Under the pieces are notes generated by a model. The model ran no database searches, was not told the DNA's origin, and saw nothing but the letters and a program-made list of their open reading frames with translations. A stretch of DNA of 60,348 nt, taken from contig JAGGVT010000059.1 in NCBI GenBank assembly GCA_021157815.1, positions 1 to 60,348 of the forward strand, read 5' to 3'. Shown here piece after piece: positions 26,543 to 34,412 of the stretch; within the stretch, counting starts at the first letter, position 1; each line of letters begins with the position of its first letter. This DNA comes from a bacterium. Its GTDB lineage: Bacteria; JAJVIF01; JAGGVT01. The position numbers were made by a program, and so were the translations under genes.

Positions 26543-27475
26543 ATGGCAGTGAAGGGGATTGTAAATATCCTTTTTATATCCCTTGCTTTGGTTGTTATGT
26601 CAGGATGCGCTCCGCAGGGCGGGATTTCATCATCAACAAGGATTCTCATAGGCGGAAACATTCAGGGGCAGATTTACCCGTCACAGGAGAAAAGAGGCTT
26701 TGTGCAAGGCACGTTAGCCAGGCTTGGCGGAATGATAGACCATATGAACAAGGAAAAGCCCAAGCCTGTCGCATTGATACAGGCTGGAAATTCCATATCC
26801 ATTGAAAACGAAAAGCAGGCAAAAACAGCGGAACTTCTTGCCAAAGGAGCGCAAATCATAGGGTTTGGAGCTAATCTGGCATCTACATACGAATTCAACG
26901 ATACACCTGAGTATGCGAAAAAACGAGCGAAAACAGGCTGGAAACAGGTAGTTAGCAATGTTAAACCACTGGATGGCGTTGAACCGCCAATAGCATTTAA
27001 GGAATATCACAGGGCTGATCCTGGAAACGGTCGATTTGTTTATTTTCTGAATATAATAGCAAAAAATTACTACAACGATTCTTCGCTTCTAAATGAACAC
27101 TACGAATGGATTGAACCTACTGAGGTATTAATACAGTTTGTGAGGACAATACGCTCAAACGATATTCTCGTCGTTTATTACCAGACTGATGCTCCAAATA
27201 CTTTAAACACGCTTTATAGTATTCAGGAATCGGAAATTATCACCCTTCTGGTTCTGAATGACAAAGTCTTTCAGAGAGTGGACAAAAGAAGGCCGGATAA
27301 GCTCGAGGGTGTGAACATCGCAAGCGTGCCGAAAAATGTATCAACGTTGAATTCAGTGGATATCTGGTGGGATCCCCTGCGGGAAGAATGGAAGATTGAG
27401 ACTCAATCGTTTATGGCAGGATTAAATTACAAGGAAAACAAGGAAATTAAAAAACTGCTTGAGAAAAAGAAATAA
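26543..27475 (+). CDS. UshA-like lipoprotein without the CGU motif
   Basis: A 310-residue lipoprotein (lipobox MSGC, Cys22; GAGGT site). After the signal it reads ILIGGNIQGQIYP and then TLARLGGMIDHM and LIQAGNSIS, the order of the N-terminal part of metallophosphatase/UshA-like proteins (GD-x-H/Q-G, then LGG-x-A, then D/G-G-N). The usual metal ligands are largely lost, so catalysis is doubtful. It aligns with the next gene over the same segment, but where that protein has C-G-TGA-H this one has no cysteine. It is probably a degenerate paralogue acting with it. Confidence 0.65.
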   Translation: MAVKGIVNILFISLALVVMSGCAPQGGISSSTRILIGGNIQGQIYPSQEKRGFVQGTLARLGGMIDHMNKEKPKPVALIQAGNSISIENEKQAKTAELLAKGAQIIGFGANLASTYEFNDTPEYAKKRAKTGWKQVVSNVKPLDGVEPPIAFKEYHRADPGNGRFVYFLNIIAKNYYNDSSLLNEHYEWIEPTEVLIQFVRTIRSNDILVVYYQTDAPNTLNTLYSIQESEIITLLVLNDKVFQRVDKRRPDKLEGVNIASVPKNVSTLNSVDIWWDPLREEWKIETQSFMAGLNYKENKEIKKLLEKKK

Positions 27476-27570
27476 AATTGAACGCATAGGATAGGATTAT
27501 ATGTCGTATAAAAGAAATCGGAATCGGAAATAACAGATGTTAAATCTTATGATAAACGGGAACTGAAACA

Positions 27571-29547
27571 ATGAGAAGAACTGGATTGGTTGTTTTATTT
27601 GGCATGCTGTTGTTCCTTGTGGGATGCACAACGGCAGACAGGCCTGTGGAATTCAGATTATTATTAAGCTCGGAATTAAACAACAGGCTTGGGGCATGCG
27701 GATGACATGGTAACGGCAACGGTGGTCTCGCCCGTCGGGCGTGGGTTTATCAGCAATATGAAAAACAGAATGGCTCTCTGCCGTTCCTGTTTGAGCTTGG
27801 CAATACGACATCCAACACATCGGAATATTACACATACACAATGACGCAGATGTATCCAATGCTTAAAACACTGGGCGTTCAAGCCAACCTGCTTCAGGAT
27901 TTCGAGATGAGGGACAAGGAGGAGGGATTTCTGAAACGTTTGAACATGGATATTCCCAACGTTCTTTCAAATGTTTATCCCAAGGACCCATCCACGGATT
28001 TCAACAAGCTGCAGCAATTCTATACAACCAGCCTGCCCGGTGGGATTAACTTGTATATCATCAATCTTTTTGATGTAGAGAATGTCAAGAGGTTTAAATC
28101 CATTAATGTGAATTATGAAGCCATTCCGCCAATTGAATTCCTGGAGAGTTTTATCAATCAGATTGACCCGGCGGATGTTCTTATCGCAAGGATAAATATC
28201 AAGGATACCATGAGAATTACCGATGTTCTTGAATCTGACGCCGCAAAGAGAATAGACCTTGTGTTATTGCCACATGGGGTAAGCAAAGACTTTGTAACCT
28301 CAGAAGAGAGAAGTTTGTCGAAGTTGAACACAGGCTGGCGTAAATCGACAATAACTCCGTACCATGAAGCACAGGAAAAGAAGGCAAAAGAAGATCGAAT
28401 AAAGAAATACATGGATGATAAAAAGGCAAAGCTACAGGAGGAAACTGAAAAGGATAATAATGGCGCGAAAGGGAAAAATACATCACTGAAAAATCCAGAT
28501 GACGGTTCAGATGAAATAATAATCCCGGGAAAGAATCCTAACGGTATATTACCTGATTCAACTGATGAAAAGCTTGTAACAGGTGATGAACAGCCTGATT
28601 TGAATCAGGAAGCAAAAGCTAATGTTCCACCTCTACCTGCTGAGTTGACAAACGAGCCAATAAGCCGAGGAAAAGACTCAAAAGGAAAGGAGAAATTATC
28701 AGCGAAAGATGTTGATTTAACTGTGGAATCACGTGAATTCATGGATATTCTAAATGAATATCATGCGGTTCCCGAGCCAAGGTCAGCCGAGTACCTCAGA
28801 GAGATTTATTTCCAGCGCACTATTGATGGGGAATACACAATCAAGGTATCTGATATTCTAATCGACAAGAGATATCCAGAGGATGGGGCAATCAAGGGTC
28901 TGGTTGATGACTGTGAAAAAGTCGTTGCCTTGATGAAAACAAAAGAAAGCGTCAAACGCCAGATTACATACACGGAACGAAAAGTCAGCAGCACAGGTGA
29001 GAATCCGTATGTAGGGCCTCAAACATGCAAAGAATGCCATGAGGAAGCATATGATATATGGGCATCATCAAAACACGCCCACACTCTCGAACTGCTGGAG
29101 AATAGAGGACAACAGGATGATGAACGCTGCCTTAAGTGCCATCTGACAGAATGGACAAAACCGGCATATTATGTGAAGGAATGGACATTCGATAAATTCG
29201 CGCCTGAACTCGGCTGTGAAACATGCCACGGACCCGGCGCCGCGCATGTCAGGATTATTGATTACGCTCTGCAGGGCAATCGCAAAGAATACTGGGACAT
29301 AATCAAAACCGAGAAACCGAATCTGTTCCTGAGAGATTTAAGGGCTGAGGCAAAGACAGTCTGCACACAGTGCCATGACAAGATGAATTCACCCGATTTC
29401 GATTTCATCGAGTACTGGTCGATGATTGAACATCCCAGCCCGGTTTTGGAAGACCCGTTGGACAAGATTATTAAGATACGGAGCAAGAAGCAGAGAAAAG
29501 AAACAGAGAATCTTAGGGAAAAAGCCAAGGAAGCTGATGGGAAGTAA
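27571..29547 (+). CDS. Probable selenoprotein: UshA-like lipoprotein with four haem c motifs
   Basis: If the TGA at 27703-27705 is read as selenocysteine, this is one 658-residue lipoprotein. The signal peptide has lipobox LVGC (Cys18). The UshA-like segment then reads LGACG-Sec-HGNGNGGLARRA with Sec45, in the place where related proteins have CGC. The frame continues unbroken upstream and downstream of the TGA with conserved family signatures on both sides. A GC hairpin 23-36 bases beyond it suits a bacterial SECIS. A charged linker (about 260-385) leads to a cytochrome part with CKECH (486-490), CLKCH (520-524), CETCH (549-553) and CTQCH (598-602), as in c554-type proteins. It is probably periplasmic and redox-active. 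No sel genes are in the window. The alternative is a nonsense mutation with re-start at 27841. Confidence 0.75.
27703..27741 (+). promoter_or_regulatory. In-frame TGA and candidate bacterial SECIS hairpin
   Basis: After TGA (27703-27705) the mRNA can form CGCCC-GTC-GGGCG at 27729-27741, a perfect 5-bp GC stem whose loop begins with G about 28 bases from the TGA. Further C-G and T-G pairs are possible beyond a mismatch. Bacterial SECIS elements have an apical loop with an early G roughly 16-37 bases after the codon. The fit is by eye. Confidence 0.55.
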
Positions 29548-29577
29548 TGGTATGGTGTTGAAACTCAAGTTATAAGT

Positions 29578-29604
29578 ACGGCAGGTTAAAAGCCTGCCGT
29601 TTTT
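29578..29604 (+). terminator. Intrinsic terminator of the lipoprotein cluster
   Basis: An ACGGCAGG/CCTGCCGT stem with a TTAAAAG loop and five T, 31 bp beyond the stop of the cytochrome gene. Confidence 0.8.
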
Positions 29605-29630
29605 GACAGAGGTGCTGAAGCACCCATCTT

Positions 29631-29672
29631 TCCGGCAAGGGTGCCGAAGCTCCCGGCTGAAGTTCCCGGGTG
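29631..29672. repeat. CGGCAAGGGTGCCG hairpin, second copy
   Basis: CCGGCAAGGGTGCCGAAGCT followed by CCCGGCT is almost identical to 14058-14086. It lies between the convergent cytochrome and fumarase genes. Confidence 0.5.
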
Positions 29673-29703
29673 GATATGGGATTAAGTTACGGGTCAAGGT
29701 TTT

Positions 29704-30264
29704 TTAGCCGGTTTTATATTTTGCGATTTCCGAGGAGAATAAATCTCCACCGTGGCAGTCGTTTACCACTATCGCGGGGAAGTCTTTTACTTCAAGGCGG
29801 CGTATAGCCTCAGGACCAAGGTCATCGTAGGCAATTACATCAGCTTTAACGATTGATTTCGCGATAAGCGCAGCGGCGCCTCCGGTTGACTGGAAATAGA
29901 CTCCGCTGAATTTCTTCATGGCATCAAGCACCTCAGGGCTTCTGTTGCCTTTTCCAATCATTCCGCGCAATCCCTGCTCCATAAGGATTGTGGCATACGG
30001 GTCCATGCGGTAGCTGGTTGTAGGGCCGGCGCTTCCAATAACTTTTCCCGGCGGTGTTGGAGAGGGGCCAACGTAATAGATGATGGAATCTTTTAGATCA
30101 AACGGAAGTTCCTCTCCGGCCTGAAGTGAATCAACAAGGCGTTTGTGAGCTAAATCTCGCCCAGTGTAGATGATTCCGGTGATATATATGATATCACCGG
30201 CGTGAAGGCTTTCCGCTTTTTCAGCGGTAAAAGGTGTTTCTAGTGATTTTTTTTGTTCTGGCAT
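29704..30264 (-). CDS. Fumarate hydratase class I, beta subunit
   Basis: A 186-residue subunit of the Fe-S hydro-lyase that interconverts fumarate and malate in the citric acid cycle (the tartrate dehydratase family is related). It has AGDIIYITGIIYTGRDLAHKR, GPSPTPPGKVIGSAGPTTSYRMD and GKGNRS, all typical of the C-terminal half of class I enzymes. It is at the normal length for a separate subunit. The alpha gene lies upstream on the same strand, but a zinc-ribbon gene and repeats separate the two, so they may not be on one transcript. Confidence 0.92.
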   Translation of the reverse strand: MPEQKKSLETPFTAEKAESLHAGDIIYITGIIYTGRDLAHKRLVDSLQAGEELPFDLKDSIIYYVGPSPTPPGKVIGSAGPTTSYRMDPYATILMEQGLRGMIGKGNRSPEVLDAMKKFSGVYFQSTGGAAALIAKSIVKADVIAYDDLGPEAIRRLEVKDFPAIVVNDCHGGDLFSSEIAKYKTG

Positions 30265-30299
30265 GAGTCATCTCGCTATACATAATTTACGTTTTACCC

Positions 30300-30325
30300 C
30301 GGTGAAGGGACACCGGGTTACATTT
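30300..30325. repeat. GGTGAAGGGACACCGGGTTAC element
   Basis: A small palindromic element (CCCGGTGAAGGGACACCGGG) repeated at 31050-31076 and 31092-31112, with relatives near 48195 and 56775. Confidence 0.45.
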
Positions 30326-30391
30326 TAGCAGAAGGTTATGGAGCGTGTCGGGAAAGGCAATTTTTCTTGGTTTCCCTCATCTTAATCCAAG

Positions 30392-30497
30392 TCGGGTGCC
30401 GCCCATACAGCCGTCTCGGCTTTATGGGTGAAGTCGCATGACTTCGCAATAATCAACCACAAATCACAAAAAGACGTGATGTGTGGGCGGCACCCGA
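30392..30497. repeat. GGGTGCCGCCCATACA palindrome, copy 3
   Basis: The most complete copy: arms CGGGTGCCGCCCATACA and TGTGTGGGCGGCACCCG, an inner GAAGTCGCATGACTTC hairpin, and the TCACAAAAAGACGTGA hairpin. The whole can fold into a branched structure. Confidence 0.7.
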
Positions 30498-30608
30498 AAG
30501 TTATCAGGAAAATGGTATGTTTGAAAATCAACATACTTTACCAACAGGCTCTTTAACCCTCTGCTGTATCAACAACCCTTTGCTTTTACATATCAAAATA
30601 TAAAAAAA

Positions 30609-31013
30609 CTACATTTCATCCAGCATGCTTAAATACCGGTTGAGTTCAGTTTCGCTCCATTTTTTATACTCACCGAGTGCGGTAATCGCATCTTTGGCTT
30701 TCGATGCCGGCACCATCACTTTTATTCTAGTAAATGAAAATCCCGATGGTGTCGCTATACCTAAAACACTAGTCATGCCGCCCTCGCTGACAACACAGGG
30801 GATACCGGCATCCTCAATCTGGGTTTTTATAAGCTGCGCTTCCATTAAGTCATTCAGTTTGAAAAGCGAGATGAGGTCATCCGATTCGCGAGTCATGTCG
30901 GGCATCAGCATATCCGCCGCTTTGAGTTCTAGTTTGCAGGACGGGCATCTTGTTTCATCATCGGAAGCAATTTCCGCTCCGCATGCCGGGCAAAATATTT
31001 TTTCTTCTGTCAT
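30609..31013 (-). CDS. Zinc-ribbon protein with DUF2007-like domain
   Basis: A 134-residue protein with a zinc ribbon at its N terminus (CPACG at 8-12 and CPSCK at 28-32) and a DUF2007-like domain (LNDLMEAQLIKTQIEDAGIPCVVSEGG), a small family proposed to act in signalling. No membrane segment, so it is cytoplasmic. It lies between the fumarase alpha and beta genes on the same strand, but flanking repeats argue against tight coupling. The binding partner is unknown. Confidence 0.75.
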   Translation of the reverse strand: MTEEKIFCPACGAEIASDDETRCPSCKLELKAADMLMPDMTRESDDLISLFKLNDLMEAQLIKTQIEDAGIPCVVSEGGMTSVLGIATPSGFSFTRIKVMVPASKAKDAITALGEYKKWSETELNRYLSMLDEM

Positions 31014-31049
31014 GGTTTTTGTCTCGCTGTTATTTTCTATTCTCGCTTA

Positions 31050-31112
31050 CCCCAGTGAAGGGACACCGGGTTACGGGTTTAATTCACATTTTCCCCGGTG
31101 AAGGGACACCGT
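31050..31112. repeat. Two GGTGAAGGGACACCG elements
   Basis: Two tandem copies of the element at 30300-30325, between the zinc-ribbon and fumarase alpha genes. Confidence 0.5.
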
Positions 31113-31121
31113 ACGGGTTTA

Positions 31122-31979
31122 TTAAAGTTCCACCTCTCGGTGCCGCTGCGCATGGCAGTTGATATTCAACGCCACGGGCATTGATGCTATATGGCACGGT
31201 GCGTAATTAATAAATACCTCAAGCGACGTTGTGCTGCCGCCAAGTCCCTGAGGGCCAACTCCGGTTTTATTTACCTCTTCGAGAATTTCCTCTTCGAGTG
31301 CCGCGATGTCCGGGTCGGGATGGCGTTCTCCAATGTTTCTAAACAGCGCTTCTTTCGCCATAATAGCCGCTTTTTCGAAATTCCCCCCTATTCCAATTCC
31401 AAGCACGGTTGGCGGGCACGGATTCGCTCCCGCTATTGTAACAGCCTCGACAATCCACTTTTTTATTCCCTCACGGCCATCAGCGGGTTTCATCATGTTG
31501 ACCTTGCTCATGTTCTCACTGCCGCCGCCTTTGGACGTGAATTTGATTTTGAGCTTGTCTCCGGCAACCGGTTTATAGTAAATAATCGCTGGAGTATTAT
31601 CCTTTGTATTAACTCGTTTATATGGATGTTCCACGACACTTTTTCGTAAATAGCCTTCCTCATATCCCTGCCGTGTTCCCTCGTTGATATATTCCTCAAG
31701 TTTGTGAAGACCACCGTCGATTTCAATATCGCTGCCTATTTCGACAAAGAAAATCGCAAGGCCTGTGTCCTGGCAGGTGGGCATATTTTCATCTTTTCCG
31801 ATACGGGCATTCTCAATGATTTGATCGAGCGTTTCCCTTCCGATAGGCGATTTCTCAGTCTCTCTGAATTTTTTGAAAACGTCCAGCATGTCGTCCGGCA
31901 CGATGCAGTTTGCTTCAATGCACATTTTTTTTACAACGTTGATAATTTCATCTTTTGCGATTACGCGTTTTTGAGTCAT
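31122..31979 (-). CDS. Fumarate hydratase class I, alpha subunit
   Basis: A 285-residue subunit carrying the Fe-S cluster ligands. Cys69 (PTCQDTG), Cys188 (ANPCPPTVLG) and Cys275 (NINCHAQRH) sit at the conserved places, and GGGSENMS (151-158) and GPQGLGGSTTSLE (242-254) are family motifs. With the beta subunit at 29704-30264 it forms the oxygen-sensitive [4Fe-4S] fumarase, suggesting an anaerobic or microaerophilic life. The start follows an AGGT site. Confidence 0.93.
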   Translation of the reverse strand: MTQKRVIAKDEIINVVKKMCIEANCIVPDDMLDVFKKFRETEKSPIGRETLDQIIENARIGKDENMPTCQDTGLAIFFVEIGSDIEIDGGLHKLEEYINEGTRQGYEEGYLRKSVVEHPYKRVNTKDNTPAIIYYKPVAGDKLKIKFTSKGGGSENMSKVNMMKPADGREGIKKWIVEAVTIAGANPCPPTVLGIGIGGNFEKAAIMAKEALFRNIGERHPDPDIAALEEEILEEVNKTGVGPQGLGGSTTSLEVFINYAPCHIASMPVALNINCHAQRHREVEL

Positions 31980-32164
31980 GTTTGAATACCTGTTTTAAAT
32001 GATTTCAACAAGGGGAGTTAAGCCCTTGCCTGTTGCCTAAGAGATAAATTCGAGCCAGTGAACATGGTTATTATACGCTCTAAATGCCATGAGTCAATTA
32101 TTGAGCAAACAAAAATCCCGGCTCGGGTGGAGTCGGGGTTTGGTTTGTGTATGTTTATTTTCAG

Positions 32165-32375
32165 GGCGCTTCAATAAACTGTGTGGGTTGAGTTTCGATT
32201 GAGTAAAAAAAGGGGATTGTCCCAACCAAGTAAATAAACACAGTATAAATAAGGGATTACAGCATAGTATATTGATAACATCAGATTTGAAGCCTCATGT
32301 GGACGTACCCCGTTATCGGGGAATGCCCCTTTTTTTACGGGGGGATAAATAACCCACACAGTTTATTGAAGCGCC
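32165..32375. mobile_element. MITE-like element, family C copy 1
   Basis: A 211-bp element with perfect 25-bp inverted ends (GGCGCTTCAATAAACTGTGT then GGGTT, and the complement). The inside, from AAAAAGGGGATTGTCCCAAC to GAATGCCCCTTTTTTTACGG, is the same core as in family A, although the ends are unrelated. No ORF. Other copies: 58783-58974, and half an element at 55330-55407. Confidence 0.8.
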
Positions 32376-32387
32376 ACTTATTATATT

Positions 32388-32902
32388 GTAGCCCGGCTTC
32401 TCATGAGGCTGTCTCATAACGCCTGTAAAAACATTTATTTCAACCAGCGAAGAATTTCCGTCATTCCCGCGAAAGCGGGAATCCATTTTATCCTTTGGTG
32501 GATTTACCAATCATTCTGTGAAACTCACATCGTTACTTTGTTTACTGGATACCAATTTCTTCTGATTATTTCATCATCCCATACAATGGTTTCCCGCTTT
32601 CGCGGGAATGACGGGCAATGTTAGTTTGGGTGATGTTTTGAGACAGTCTCCTCATTAGCCGGGAAAACACGGTAATATCCACGCATTACCCCGGTTAATG
32701 AGGAAGGTGTCTCAGAACCCGTCTTTTTCTGTCATCCTGAGCGAAGCGAAGGCTCTATTCTCGATAGCGTGGATTAATTTCACCAGGTTTAATCATCAAC
32801 ACAGCAACTTATAGATTCTTCGCTGCGCTCAGAATGACAATGTTTCGTGCATAATTCTATGTTCTGAGACAGCCTCATGAGAAACCGGGCTACAATATAA
32901 TG
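32388..32902. repeat. Nested inverted repeats around GTAGCCCGG ends
   Basis: The outer arms (TTATATTGTAGCCCGGCTTC with TCATGAGGCTGTCTCA, and the complement at 32862-32902) enclose a GTCATTCCCGCGAAAGCGGG pair (32458-32615) and a GTCATCCTGAGCGAAGCG pair (32733-32842). These are three different palindrome families nested in 0.5 kb. No gene is supported here; the small frame at 32900-33094 is not convincing. Confidence 0.6.
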
Positions 32903-33177
32903 CCTTTTTTCAGAGGTCTCTCATTTGAATATCCAAAGCAATCCTACGTACTCGCGCTTTCGCTTTCCGCTTACGATATAACTTTCGCCAACGGTCGAGG
33001 TACGTTTCGCAACAAGGTCAGCAGTCATTTTGTTTGGGGATTTGCCTGTGTCGGTTTGTTCATGCAAATAAACACTATGCAATTCACATTTTAATTATTT
33101 GACCTTGACAATCGAAATCTCCTGAAGCACCATAACAAACTCGAAATTTATTTTATGCAAGGAGAATAGAAAATCAA

Positions 33178-33987
33178 ATGACAGAACAGAAAGCGGAAAT
33201 AGGAATTTTTGGGGGAAGCGGATTCTACGAGTTCCTTGATAAAACAGAAGAGATTGTTGTTGAGACGCCGTACGGCGCTCCGAGTTCACCGGTAACACTG
33301 GGAGAAATCGAGGGCAGGAAAGTCGCGTTTCTTCCAAGGCATGGCAAGGCGCACCAGTATCCACCACAGGCGATTAATTACAGGGCGAACGCATGGGCGA
33401 TGAATGACCTTGGCGTCAGGATGGTTATTGGGCCTTGTGCGTCCGGGTCACTTCAGCCAAATATAAAACCCGGTGACTTTTTAATCTGCGACCAGTTTGT
33501 CGATAGAACCACGGGACGAAAGGACACTTTCTATAATGGGCCTATCACGACCCACCTTTCGATGTCTGATCCGTACTGTCCCGAACTTCGCAAAGTGGCG
33601 ATTGAAGTTTCCAAAGAGCAGGGAATTGTCGTGCATGATAGCGGAACTGTGGTTGTTATTCAGGGTCCCAGATTCTCCACACGCTCGGAATCGAAATGGT
33701 TTTCCTCGATGGGCTGGGAGGTAATCAACATGACACAGTACCCGGAGGTTTATCTCTGCCGTGAACTCGACATGTGCTATTTGAACATAAGCCTGATAAC
33801 CGATTACGATGTCGGCCTTGATGGTGATCCGAATATCAAGCCTGTTACGCATGAGGAAGTTATTCGTGTGTTTACCGAAAACAACGAGAAACTTAAAAAA
33901 CTGCTGTTTGGCATCGTGCCAAGAATGCCGAAGGTTGAGGATTTGACTTGCAACTGCCAGGATTTGGTGTCGAAGAGCAGGTTTTGA
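33178..33987 (+). CDS. mtnP: S-methyl-5'-thioadenosine phosphorylase
   Basis: A 269-residue enzyme that splits methylthioadenosine with phosphate into adenine and methylthioribose-1-phosphate for methionine salvage. The motifs are GIFGGSGFYEF (9-19), PRHGKAHQYPPQAINYRANAW and the GPRFSTRSE loop, as in the family, with NMTQYPEVYL near residue 190. It has the normal length, an AGGAG site, and stops at TGA, which helps show TGA is a stop codon in this organism. It stands alone. A related specificity (methylthioinosine or purine nucleosides) is possible but less likely. Confidence 0.93.
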   Translation: MTEQKAEIGIFGGSGFYEFLDKTEEIVVETPYGAPSSPVTLGEIEGRKVAFLPRHGKAHQYPPQAINYRANAWAMNDLGVRMVIGPCASGSLQPNIKPGDFLICDQFVDRTTGRKDTFYNGPITTHLSMSDPYCPELRKVAIEVSKEQGIVVHDSGTVVVIQGPRFSTRSESKWFSSMGWEVINMTQYPEVYLCRELDMCYLNISLITDYDVGLDGDPNIKPVTHEEVIRVFTENNEKLKKLLFGIVPRMPKVEDLTCNCQDLVSKSRF

Positions 33988-34069
33988 GATAGTTTTTTTT
34001 ATTTGCGCGGAATAGCAGAAGAAACGTGAAATAGCAGAGGATTAAAGAGCCTGTCGGAAAAAACACCGC

Positions 34070-34116
34070 ATTTCACCCACAAATCACAAAAAGACGTGAT
34101 GTGTGGGCGGCACCCG
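34070..34116. repeat. GGGTGCCGCCCATACA-type palindrome, copy 4 (right half)
   Basis: Contains CACAAATCACAAAAAGACGT and GTGTGGGCGGCACCCG like the other copies; the left arm is absent. It lies 11 bp from the 8-bp array that follows. Confidence 0.6.
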
Positions 34117-34127
34117 AGCTATTTTTT

Positions 34128-34366
34128 CCTGCCAACTTACCAACCTGCCAACTTACCAACCTACTAACCTGCCAACTTACCAACCTGCCAACTTACCAAC
34201 CTGCCAACTTACCAACCTACTAACCTGCTAACTTACTAACCTGCCAACTTACTAACCTGCTAACCTACTAACCTGCTAACTTACTAACCTGCCAACTTAC
34301 TAACCTGCTAACTTACTAACCTGCCAACTTACTAACCTGCTAACCTACTAACCTGCTAACTTATTA
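34128..34366. repeat. 8-bp tandem array, about 30 units (CTGCCAAC/TTACCAAC/CTAACTTA)
   Basis: A run of 8-base units of the form C-T-R-C-Y-A-A-C and T-T-A-C-Y-A-A-C, alternating with slight drift from CCAAC at the left to CTAAC at the right. It abuts the SBBP protein gene and would sit in its promoter or leader. Three other arrays occur at 36400, 40703 and 43901. Confidence 0.9.
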
Positions 34367-34412
34367 AATATGGTAAAATAAAGTATCAGTGTGAATTAGG
34401 ATGGACAAAAAG

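Noticed and set aside
32900-33094. 64-residue ORF as a gene
   Set aside because: It starts at the edge of a nested repeat, has no site and resembles no family.
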